From Salinimonas iocasae (GTDB lineage: Bacteria; Pseudomonadota; Gammaproteobacteria; Enterobacterales; Alteromonadaceae), in the NCBI RefSeq assembly GCF_006228385.1, contig NZ_CP039852.1, positions 2,558,001-2,622,000 on the forward strand: DNA of 64,000 bases, written 5' to 3'. Shown here one piece after another: positions 17,241-25,672 of this stretch. Each line of letters opens with the position of its first letter. Positions within the stretch are counted from its first letter, which is position 1. The notes beneath the pieces were generated by a model. It saw only the letters and a list, made by a program, of their open reading frames with translations, had not been told where the DNA came from and made no database searches. The position numbers and the translations under genes are program-made.

Positions 17241-20066
17241 ATGAAATCTAAATTGCACGCTACCCACCCTTCTGTATCCTCTCCGCGGCTTTCGCTCACC
17301 GCACTTTCAATTGCGCTTAGCCTGGGTAGTCTGACCGTCCACGCACAGGAGTCGAGCGACGCGCAAGAACAGGATGTTGAGGTTATTCAGGTAAGTGGTA
17401 TCAGAGGAAGCTTACAACGCTCTGTTTCATTAAAAAGAAACTCAAACCAGATTGTTGATGCCATCTCGTCAGAAGACATTGGTCAGTTTCCTGATACCAA
17501 CCTGGCAGAATCATTACAGCGTATTTCAGGTGTTGCTATTGACCGTAGCGGTGGTGAGGGTCAGTCAATAACAGTGCGTGGGTTTGGCCCTGAATTTAAT
17601 ACGGTGTTACTTAATGGCAGAAGACTGGCATCGGATACAGGTGCCCGCTCCTTTAATTTTGATGTGCTGCCTGCCGAACTGGTATCTGGTGTAGAAGTTT
17701 ATAAGTCTCAACCTGTACATTTGGATGAGGGAGGTATTGGATCTACGGTCGTGATGAGAACACCGCGTCCGTTAGATTATGACGGTTTCAGGGCTGTATC
17801 ATCGATAAAAGCACAGTACGAGGCGCTATCAGATGAAACCAGCCCTCAGTTTTTTGGCATGGTCAGTGACACATTTAACGTTGATACAGTGGGCGTGTTA
17901 GTTTCATTGACACAGCAAAAGCGTCAAAACCGGATAAACCGCCTTCTTACTGACGGATATCTGGTCCTCAACCGTGACGATATGACGAATATTGCCGGTA
18001 GCCTTGCAGAACAGGGATACGGTGCAGATGAGCAGTTTTTCTTCCCGCAAAACCTGAATATTAGCCCGATTCATGAAAATCGCGAACGCACCACCTTTAG
18101 CTCCACTTTCCAGTATCGTCCTTCACAGGATGTAGAGTTTACTCTGGATGCGATGTACAGTGACTTTGAAGTTGAATCACACACCAGTAACGTCGGAATA
18201 TACTTCACTCCAACACTGATATCTGACGCCACGTTCGATTCCAATAATGTGGCGACCAGCGTTACCGAAAACAGAAATGCCGACGCTACCGAGGCACAGC
18301 TCAATCGTCCTACGAACCTATATGCGGTGGGCTTCAACGCTGATTGGTGGATCAATGATCAATTCAATTTATCATTTGATACATCCTGGTCAAAGGCTGA
18401 CTCTGGCGGAGCGGAAAATACTGACGTCGTAGTCGCGGGGATCGGGATTCAAGACGAAAACTTCAGTACTGTTTCTTACGACGACAATGGCTACCCTACT
18501 GTAAGTGGCGTGAGCGATGAGGCATTAAGCGATCCAAGCCTGGCCAGAGCCCATTTTACATTGCGTGGTACTGGCGGCGGAGTGTTTGGGGGCGGACAGG
18601 ATTTTGAGGATGAAGTGTTTCAACAACGCGTGGATGCAACCTGGGCTGCGAATAAAGAGCATTTGGTGGAAGTCACGTTTGGCGCCCAGTACTCAAAACA
18701 AGATCAATCGCTAACCATCAGGCTTTCGCCGGACAACGTACTGTGTGCTTACTGTGGCTTTCAGGTAGATGTCCCTGATTCGCTATTCTCACAAACAGGG
18801 ATCGCCAATGATTTTTTAGGGGGGATAGGGAATCTTCCTTCCAGCTGGGTATCTTTTGATATTGATGAGTTTATCAATTACCTGGAGTCCGACGAGGCGA
18901 TGACAGCCAGAAACAATGCGCTGGGGCTCGAAGCAGGCAGCACGGCTGCATTACTGGAACAGTCCGGCGGTTTTGATTTGGCGGTAAGACCCACCTCATC
19001 ACAGGTTGAAGAAGAAATAATGGCTGGCTACATCAATGCCGTATTTGAAGGCGAATGGAGTGGTATGCCATGGACCTGGAATGTCGGAGCCCGTTATGTT
19101 CATACAGAAACGACTGCCATCGGGGTGTCGCAGATTCTGCAGGATTTGACATTTGCCGCTGCAGACTTATACACGCCCATACTTTCTGGCGAAGAAGAAG
19201 TCTCCCAGACCAATACTTATGATTACTTTCTCCCAAGTACCAACATTAAACTCAATATCACCGATGAGCTGGTGGGAAGGATAGCGTTATCCAGAACAAT
19301 GACGCGGCCGCCGTTGGGCTCACTGTCTCCCAGAACAACACTCGGCGCAACCCGGCCCGGTAACCTGTCGGCCAATAGCGGCAACCCAGACCTGCGTCCT
19401 TTCGTCGCAGATAATCTCGACGTTACCCTGGAATGGTATTACAGCGAAAGTGGCTATCTGACTGCCGGCTATTTCAGGAAAGATGTGGAAAACTTTTTGG
19501 TTAGTACGGTCGAAAACAGAAGTTTTCCAATAGTCGATTCTGAAAATCTATTTGAAGGTGATCCTGTCTTCGAGGTTAGTCTGGTAGACAACGCAGAAGA
19601 AGCAACCGTGGACGGTATCGAACTGGGTGCGCAATACACCTTCGATTCTCTGCCTGGATTCTGGAGTGGGTTTGGCGTTACCGCCAATGCCACTATGGTA
19701 GACAGCAACGCCGAACTGGATGTGGGTGATACCACCCAGACTTTCGCGTTGGTGGGATTAGGCGATACCTACAACCTCATTGCATTTTATGACAAAGGCC
19801 CTTATCAGGCGCGGGTGGCATGGAACCGTCGCGATCGATTCCTGCAAACAGCACGTGGCTTTGGCGGCGAGCCGACTTACGTGGCTGAATACGATCAAGT
19901 CGATGTACGTGTCAGTTATAACATTAACGAGGATATGCAGGTCTTTTTGGAAGGCATTAATGTCACCGATGAAAAAACCCGAAAGGAAGGCCGCTACAGC
20001 AATCAAATTCTGCTACTTGAAGAGACCGGCCCTCGATACACCGTCGGAATTACGGCTTCTTTTTAA
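17241..20066 (+). CDS. TonB-dependent outer membrane receptor (carbohydrate type)
   Basis: A 941-residue outer membrane transporter. The signal peptide ends near residue 35 (SLGSLTVHAQ). A TonB-box-like VEVIQVSG follows, then the plug domain (about 60-170: GQFPDTNLAESLQRISGVAI, ITVRGFGPEFNTVLLNGR) and a 22-strand barrel ending in the terminal aromatic TVGITASF. The IRGSLQRSVSLKRNSNQIVDAIS pattern is typical of the large receptors of Alteromonas and Xanthomonas that take up sugars or other nutrients. It is followed after 45 bases by a GH97 glycosidase, so it is likely to import an alpha-linked galacto- or gluco-oligosaccharide. Confidence 0.92.
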   Translation: MKSKLHATHPSVSSPRLSLTALSIALSLGSLTVHAQESSDAQEQDVEVIQVSGIRGSLQRSVSLKRNSNQIVDAISSEDIGQFPDTNLAESLQRISGVAIDRSGGEGQSITVRGFGPEFNTVLLNGRRLASDTGARSFNFDVLPAELVSGVEVYKSQPVHLDEGGIGSTVVMRTPRPLDYDGFRAVSSIKAQYEALSDETSPQFFGMVSDTFNVDTVGVLVSLTQQKRQNRINRLLTDGYLVLNRDDMTNIAGSLAEQGYGADEQFFFPQNLNISPIHENRERTTFSSTFQYRPSQDVEFTLDAMYSDFEVESHTSNVGIYFTPTLISDATFDSNNVATSVTENRNADATEAQLNRPTNLYAVGFNADWWINDQFNLSFDTSWSKADSGGAENTDVVVAGIGIQDENFSTVSYDDNGYPTVSGVSDEALSDPSLARAHFTLRGTGGGVFGGGQDFEDEVFQQRVDATWAANKEHLVEVTFGAQYSKQDQSLTIRLSPDNVLCAYCGFQVDVPDSLFSQTGIANDFLGGIGNLPSSWVSFDIDEFINYLESDEAMTARNNALGLEAGSTAALLEQSGGFDLAVRPTSSQVEEEIMAGYINAVFEGEWSGMPWTWNVGARYVHTETTAIGVSQILQDLTFAAADLYTPILSGEEEVSQTNTYDYFLPSTNIKLNITDELVGRIALSRTMTRPPLGSLSPRTTLGATRPGNLSANSGNPDLRPFVADNLDVTLEWYYSESGYLTAGYFRKDVENFLVSTVENRSFPIVDSENLFEGDPVFEVSLVDNAEEATVDGIELGAQYTFDSLPGFWSGFGVTANATMVDSNAELDVGDTTQTFALVGLGDTYNLIAFYDKGPYQARVAWNRRDRFLQTARGFGGEPTYVAEYDQVDVRVSYNINEDMQVFLEGINVTDEKTRKEGRYSNQILLLEETGPRYTVGITASF

Positions 20067-20111
20067 CGGCAAAAGACAACCCGATACTGATATTTTCTAC
20101 AAGGGACAAAC

Positions 20112-22058
20112 ATGAAAAAAGCAATAGCTGGCATTCTATTAACGCTGACAGCATCCGGTGCTCAGGCGGCACTCCCTGTCACCGTGACCAGTCCGGACGG
20201 CAATATTGAGGTGGTAATAAACAACTCCAGTGACGGGCCGCATTATACGGTTAAACTGGATAACCAAACTTTTTTGGAGCCATCATCACTGGGTTTGAAA
20301 ACATCGCTAGGTAATTTTTCAAACAATCTTACCTACGTTTCGCATAAAGACACTCAGCAAGATAAACATTACGAGCTTATGCACGGCAAGGTGAGTAATG
20401 TGCATTATCAGGCAAACGGTGCAGTGATTACTTTTACTGGGAAAGACGATATTCAGTTAGAGGTTGAATATCGGGTCAGTAATCGGGACGTGGCGTTTCG
20501 GTACAGGTTATCCGGTCCGGAGACGCTGACAAGAGTCAAGGTGCTGGGTGAGGCAACCACCTTTAACCTGCCTGATGAAGCGACCACCTTTATCACACCA
20601 CAAGCCTTGCCTGAGACCGGCTGGATGAAAACAAAACCCAGCTATGAAGAGCCTTATACCTTTGATGCGCCGGTCACTGATTCTTCTACAAACGGCGTAG
20701 GATATACATTCCCGGCCCTGTTTAAGAACGCTCAACGTGGCTGGCTTTTAATTTCTGAGACAGGTGTGGACAGTACCTATGTTGGTTCGCGCCTTGGCGA
20801 AAGTAACGACAAAGGTGTATTCCCACTTGCTTTTCCTCAAGAGGGCGAAAATTCCGGCATCGGAAGCACGTATGCTGCGATGTCGATGCCCGCTGTGACG
20901 CCATGGCGTACTATTACGCTGGGCAGTACGCTTGCTCCAATCGTAGAAACCACGGTGTCTTACGATCTGGTAGAGCCGCGCTACGCTGCTTCTCAGGACT
21001 ATGAGATGGGGAGAGCAACCTGGAGTTGGATTGTCTGGCAGGATGACAGCATAAACTATCAGGATCAGATCAAGTACATCGACCTTGCCGCTAAGCTGAA
21101 TTTTGAATATGTACTGATTGACAATTGGTGGGACCAGCGAATCGGGCGGGATAAAATAGAGAAGCTTGTAGATTACGCCAGTGATAAGGGCGTTGGCATT
21201 ATTCTCTGGTACAACTCGAACGGATGGTGGAATGATGCCCCCCAAACCCCACAGCATAAGATGAATACCAGCCCGGCCAGAAGAGAAGAAATGGCATGGT
21301 TGAAAGCGATTGGCGTAAAAGGGCTGAAGGTCGACTTTTTTGGCGGCGACAAACAACAAACCATTCAGTTGTATGAAGATATTTTCACCGACGCCAATGA
21401 TTTTGGCCTGACGATAACCGTCCACGGTAGTACATTGCCACGTGGCTGGGAAAGAATGTACCCCAATTTCGTCACCTCAGAAGCGGTGTTAGCATCAGAA
21501 AATTTAGTGTTTGAACAAGATGCACTGGATAAGCATGCGTTTAATGCGACCATCCTGCCCTTTACACGTAATACCGTAGCGTCAATGGATTTCGCGCCTG
21601 TCTTTCTCAATGACCGGCTTTCTAAAGAGCAAAAATCAGGGACAATCAGAAAAACCACCGATACCTTTGAACTCGCTACGGGAGTTCTGTATTTCTCTCC
21701 GATTCAGCATTTCGGCTTAACGCCTAACAATTACCATGAGCAACCCGATTACGTGCTTGAGCTATTGAAAAAAATGCCAACTGTCTGGGATGAAACAAAA
21801 TTTATAGCCGGAGCGCCTGGGGACTATACTGTGCTAGCACGCCATAAAGACGATAACTGGTATATTGCAGCTGTTAACGGTGAAGACAAAAAGAAATCGA
21901 TTGATGTTAATTTGCCAATGCTCTCAGGCAAGACTGTAACGATGTATTACGACACTCCTAAAGGCAATACCAAATTAAAAAAAGTGACCATCAGTAAAGA
22001 TGGAAATTTCTCGATGACCCTTCAACCTCAGGGTGGAATAGTAATTACTTCAGGGTAA
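20112..22058 (+). CDS. glycoside hydrolase family 97 enzyme
   Basis: A 648-residue GH97 enzyme with a signal peptide (TLTASGAQA, residues 12-20), an N-terminal beta-sandwich (about 25-280), a (beta/alpha)8 barrel (about 290-560) and a small C-terminal sheet. Visible family motifs are YVLIDNWWDQRIGRDKIEKL, GIILWYNSNGWW and LKVDFFGGDKQQ. Asp408 in the last sits where the retaining GH97 alpha-galactosidases carry their nucleophile, while inverting SusB-type alpha-glucosidases have glycine. So an alpha-galactosidase-type retaining enzyme is more likely, from family knowledge. It has an AAGGGA ribosome binding site and is in an operon with the upstream receptor. It is probably periplasmic. Confidence 0.9.
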   Translation: MKKAIAGILLTLTASGAQAALPVTVTSPDGNIEVVINNSSDGPHYTVKLDNQTFLEPSSLGLKTSLGNFSNNLTYVSHKDTQQDKHYELMHGKVSNVHYQANGAVITFTGKDDIQLEVEYRVSNRDVAFRYRLSGPETLTRVKVLGEATTFNLPDEATTFITPQALPETGWMKTKPSYEEPYTFDAPVTDSSTNGVGYTFPALFKNAQRGWLLISETGVDSTYVGSRLGESNDKGVFPLAFPQEGENSGIGSTYAAMSMPAVTPWRTITLGSTLAPIVETTVSYDLVEPRYAASQDYEMGRATWSWIVWQDDSINYQDQIKYIDLAAKLNFEYVLIDNWWDQRIGRDKIEKLVDYASDKGVGIILWYNSNGWWNDAPQTPQHKMNTSPARREEMAWLKAIGVKGLKVDFFGGDKQQTIQLYEDIFTDANDFGLTITVHGSTLPRGWERMYPNFVTSEAVLASENLVFEQDALDKHAFNATILPFTRNTVASMDFAPVFLNDRLSKEQKSGTIRKTTDTFELATGVLYFSPIQHFGLTPNNYHEQPDYVLELLKKMPTVWDETKFIAGAPGDYTVLARHKDDNWYIAAVNGEDKKKSIDVNLPMLSGKTVTMYYDTPKGNTKLKKVTISKDGNFSMTLQPQGGIVITSG

Positions 22059-22090
22059 GGGCTTCACTGCGTATACTATCCTCCTTTCAT

Positions 22091-22122
22091 CTGGCAAAGC
22101 AGCCTCATCAGGCCTTTGCCAG
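22091..22122 (+). terminator. weak hairpin after the GH97 gene
   Basis: CTGGCAAAG (22091-22099) pairs with CTTTGCCAG (22114-22122) about 35 bases after the GH97 stop. The downstream T content is poor (TTGTCTGAT), so it may be only an mRNA 3' stabiliser rather than a real terminator. Confidence 0.35.
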
Positions 22123-22314
22123 TTGTCTGATCTATCACGATCTAACAAAGCGCTCACTGTCCTTCACATCTGTATTACCGCGGAATTTTAATCAACACTC
22201 CTGAACTTTTATCAGCCCTGTCACCGTAGGCTTACTCAACCAGTACAATTTGTGCTCAGAATTAACACATTGAATTTCTTCGCTGACAGCGTTGGTTCAA
22301 TGCAAGGTGAATAA

Positions 22315-23385
22315 ATGAAATTATGCTTATCGATACTCTGCACGTTTTGTTTTTTGTATGGCAAAAGCGCTCTGGCTGAATCTGACAACTTATCTGCAGC
22401 CGCAGCAGACGTTGCAGGCAAAAAAATATGTGACCGATTGCAGCATCGTTTTCGGGGCCTACAACACAAAAAGGAAAACGGTGACGAGGCTTATATTGGC
22501 ACGCTTTGGATACACTCGTGTGACGTCGCCTATGATGAAAGCCAGCAAAATACCATGACACTATCACTTGGCATAAATGGGTGGCGCTGGCTGGACAGAG
22601 AAAAGGATGTGCTGGGTGCTGATTACAGCACTGATGAGTTTGCCCGGTTTGAAGTTGATGTAGATTTGACCGGAGAGGTAATTACCCAATACGAGCCGCA
22701 ATCGAAGCGCTTGGCCCTGTGGTTCAAGCCTCTCAATTCACCAGAAGTAGATTTTAAGGCAAGCGGCGATGTAGATATTGATAAGGAAAGCATGTGGGGG
22801 TCAGCCCTTGCCGGCGCAGCGACCCTGGTTGGTCAGTCCCCGGACACAATAGCCGATGAAAAGCTGGCCCAAAAGGGTGAACAGCGATTTATGGACAAAA
22901 TTGCAGAAGGCTTCAGTGCAGCAATCGATTTTTGTTCAGGGAAAGTCGTTTCTGAACTTGGTCAACCCGACCAAAAGAAACTACTGGGCAAGCTCGATAC
23001 AAAGCAAACCCCTGACTTCAAAAACGTAGATTTAGCCCCGTCCACATTTTTGCTGTTTGGCCCTTATGGGGAGCAATCTCCTGCCCTTAACCTGGTGCTC
23101 AGGCAAGACAAGTCGGACAACTTTCAAAGTAAACTAGTTTGTGTCGATGATGCAGTAAAACTGGCAAAGGCATATATGGCAGGTAGTGATCGCACACCTG
23201 ATGTGCCCTCTGTAGAAATGATTAGGAAGGATGCTGAAAATGGTGATATTTCACTGACAGGAAAAAGCCAGAATTGCCCGGTTGTTGCTATGTTTGCCTC
23301 AGATAAAAACGTGAAAAAGCACGCCGCGTTTAAATTTAAGGTACAGGATAATGATGACCCCAAGCCGTTGGCGGTATGTAATTAG
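22315..23385 (+). CDS. secreted protein of unknown function
   Basis: A 356-residue protein with a clear Sec signal peptide (LCLSILCTFCFLYGKSALAES, cleavage after ALA near residue 21). The mature part has several cysteines (KKICDRL, HSCDVAY, DFCSGKV, LVCVDD, QNCPVV, AVCN) that could form disulphides in the periplasm. I do not recognise a family. Hydrophobic helix LAGAATLVGQS is flanked by charged residues and is not a convincing membrane segment. AAGGTG precedes the ATG. It converges on the SLOG-domain gene with a 116-base gap, so it may be unrelated to that locus or its left-hand accessory. Confidence 0.6.
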   Translation: MKLCLSILCTFCFLYGKSALAESDNLSAAAADVAGKKICDRLQHRFRGLQHKKENGDEAYIGTLWIHSCDVAYDESQQNTMTLSLGINGWRWLDREKDVLGADYSTDEFARFEVDVDLTGEVITQYEPQSKRLALWFKPLNSPEVDFKASGDVDIDKESMWGSALAGAATLVGQSPDTIADEKLAQKGEQRFMDKIAEGFSAAIDFCSGKVVSELGQPDQKKLLGKLDTKQTPDFKNVDLAPSTFLLFGPYGEQSPALNLVLRQDKSDNFQSKLVCVDDAVKLAKAYMAGSDRTPDVPSVEMIRKDAENGDISLTGKSQNCPVVAMFASDKNVKKHAAFKFKVQDNDDPKPLAVCN

Positions 23386-23501
23386 CGAGATTTAATAACA
23401 CCTATCTCAATTAATTATACTGGTTTTTGATTTCACGCCCTGTCGCCTACCGGCCGGGGCAATCAAATAATTCACAAACCTTATGGCCCTTCTAAGTTTG
23501 C

Positions 23502-25490
23502 TTACGCGGTTTCCGTATCCTTCACCTCATAAATTTCCAGCCAGTCAGCTGTTTCGGTAATTGATTGGGCGGTTAATTCCCGAAGTAAGTTTTCAATCTC
23601 TTTAAACGTTAATGTCGCGCTGTCCAGCGCTGAAATTTTGCAATGGTAACCTAACAAGACCTCCCGGGCGCTCAGGCTTCGCTGGGCAGATATCTCAAAC
23701 TCGGCGTGATTGCGAATTGCAAATGCCGTGGTACCGATAACAGGTAACCAGGCAGCCAGCAAACCGCATAGTTTCGAGACAGCGTAAAATTCCGGTAGAT
23801 ATTGAGTCAGTAAGATCTTGGCCGCGACAACGATAATTGTTGCGATGAACATGCCTTCGCTAATCCTGGCCAGTCGCCTGGCCATTTGCTTTGTAGCAAT
23901 AGCATTGTGTGTATGGTAGTGATATTGCTCGTGTATCCAGTGTTTTTGTGTAAAGTTCAATGCATCGGCTAAATACGCCTGATCCATCTTACGCCCGGAG
24001 AAACCTGTCCAGCGTAAAACGGTTTCCGTGTAAAGATACGCCCAGCAGCGCTCAGGACCACCGTGCCCCAGAAGGTTTCGCCCCAGCACCTCTTCACTGT
24101 CTCTGAATCGGCGCATGGGGAAATGACTGCTGAAAATTGATAGGAATAATGTTGGCCGCAGAAACTCAGCAATACAGCGATACTCAAGCCAGCGGTCGTG
24201 CAGCCGGGTATAGTGATCACGCTTATACAGAAGGTAGATCAGTAGTAATAGCAGCATTTCAATAAAAGCGCAGAAAAGCGCTGTTTTTCCATATATAGCA
24301 GGATCGGAAAAAGCGATAGCCAGCGCTGCCACAATCAGTGCCGCCGCACCAAACAAATAGATATACATAAACGTGCTGCGATGCATTGAAGCATAAAAAC
24401 CGGCAAGGCGGTCAGCGCGTAGATAGGCCGCAAAATAGGCGTGACTGGCTGGTGAATAAAAGCGCCCGGGCTGCGGCGAGCCCTCATCTTCGGTTAGTTT
24501 TACCGATGGCGGCAATTGTGCTTTGTCATGATGGATTTCCTGCTTGAGCTTATCAGAAGAAATGAGCAGTTTTTTCAAACATGCAAAGCCATTGTGTAGC
24601 GGGCTATGGCGTCCGCGTATCATATGAATAGGACCACGGTCATTAAAATTTGGCCATACTTCAGAACTCAGCGATAAACCCGGTTCGGTGGCAAACACTT
24701 TAAAGCGCTGTAAAATTCGCCAGGTGAGGTCGTTTTTTTGCGTTGTTTCTGGTGGGCTCAGTAATGTATCAAATAGCAAAATATGACTTAGCCATTTGTG
24801 CAGCGAGGACGCAGTAAAAGGTTCAGTGATGGTTTCGCCATTTTCTCTGTGTAAAAAATAAAGCTCACAGGCATGCTCAATGTCAATCCAGATTACCGGA
24901 ATCTTCTCAGACAATGCGAGTTTTGTCGTCCAGGCAGTACCGTAGCCTCCTTTGTCCTTGCCATCATAAAGCGCTATCAGTACATCACAGTTTTTTACCA
25001 GCACCTCAGCGCAGTCCCGATAGGCGATATCAGCATTATCGCGCCTTCCATCTAACTCAAGAACTTTGGATTCAGCTGTCCCATAATGCGCTTTTTTCAG
25101 TAACTCAAAAAAAGTATTCTGGCTATAAAGATCAAAATCTTTGGCATATTCATGAGCCTCGAAAGGCAATACACAGGTTAATTCGTAATCCTGTTTGACC
25201 AGCGACGGATCCAGTAAAAGTCGGTCAGCGCCATCGGCCATAGAGGAAGTAAGCCTGAGTAAAGGCTCTGCTTTTGCGTACAATGTCTGTGCATGCTCAT
25301 GCTGATAACAGCGCTTTAGTTGCGAGTTTATATGGCTATAAAGCGTAGTAATCTGCCTCGTCAACGTGTCGTTATTCCGATTGATACTGGCGTGTTCGCG
25401 ATGGCCCGCCACGCCTACTCTCAGGGTCATCGGAACCAAAGGAGAATCTGCAAATTGCTGGTAGAGTGAGGTGGTTGCGCGGTCAGGCAT
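23502..25490 (-). CDS. SLOG-domain membrane protein (SLOG + 4 TM, SLATT-like)
   Basis: A 662-residue protein. Residues 20-210 look like a SLOG (DprA/LOG-type Rossmann) nucleotide-binding domain: LRVGVAGHREHA (23-34), SSMADGADRLLLD (82-94), VLPFEAHEYAKDF (107-119) and DVLIALYDGKDKGGYGT (159-175), the last being the glycine-rich ligand loop. The C-terminal half has two pairs of membrane helices (about 370-420 and 540-590) followed by a cytoplasmic tail (HAEFEISAQRSLSAREVLLG), the pattern of SLATT-type pore-forming effectors. In published conflict systems SLOG domains sense or make nucleotide signals and SLATT helices break the membrane. The gene is divergent from the nSTAND1 gene. The fold assignment is from pattern, not search. 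Confidence 0.65.
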   Translation of the reverse strand: MPDRATTSLYQQFADSPLVPMTLRVGVAGHREHASINRNNDTLTRQITTLYSHINSQLKRCYQHEHAQTLYAKAEPLLRLTSSMADGADRLLLDPSLVKQDYELTCVLPFEAHEYAKDFDLYSQNTFFELLKKAHYGTAESKVLELDGRRDNADIAYRDCAEVLVKNCDVLIALYDGKDKGGYGTAWTTKLALSEKIPVIWIDIEHACELYFLHRENGETITEPFTASSLHKWLSHILLFDTLLSPPETTQKNDLTWRILQRFKVFATEPGLSLSSEVWPNFNDRGPIHMIRGRHSPLHNGFACLKKLLISSDKLKQEIHHDKAQLPPSVKLTEDEGSPQPGRFYSPASHAYFAAYLRADRLAGFYASMHRSTFMYIYLFGAAALIVAALAIAFSDPAIYGKTALFCAFIEMLLLLLIYLLYKRDHYTRLHDRWLEYRCIAEFLRPTLFLSIFSSHFPMRRFRDSEEVLGRNLLGHGGPERCWAYLYTETVLRWTGFSGRKMDQAYLADALNFTQKHWIHEQYHYHTHNAIATKQMARRLARISEGMFIATIIVVAAKILLTQYLPEFYAVSKLCGLLAAWLPVIGTTAFAIRNHAEFEISAQRSLSAREVLLGYHCKISALDSATLTFKEIENLLRELTAQSITETADWLEIYEVKDTETA

Positions 25491-25637
25491 AATCAGTGTT
25501 CATTAAAGATTGTCCGCTCACTGGTAGTAAATTCGTAGACTGACAACTGCCCGGCCACTGACTATCGTCAGTCAGGACCACGTCACTGAAAGCCTGTGTA
25601 GCGTGAAAGCTAATGTGGCTGGTTAATTTTTGAACTA

Positions 25638-25659
25638 GACTATGAATATTATCATAGTC
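25638..25659. promoter_or_regulatory. dyad in the SLOG / nSTAND1 divergent promoter
   Basis: GACTATGA (25638-25645) and TCATAGTC (25652-25659) form a perfect 8-base inverted repeat with a 6-base AT-only spacer. It ends 13 bases before the start of the nSTAND1 gene, within the 182-base divergent region. It is a good candidate operator, or an RNA hairpin hiding the start of the nSTAND1 gene, which lacks a recognisable ribosome binding site. Confidence 0.5.
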
Positions 25660-25672
25660 GAATATATCCTAT

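Noticed and set aside
20748..21425. 225-codon minus-strand open frame
   Set aside because: It lies wholly inside the GH97 gene, whose motifs are unmistakable, and has no ribosome binding site or recognisable family.
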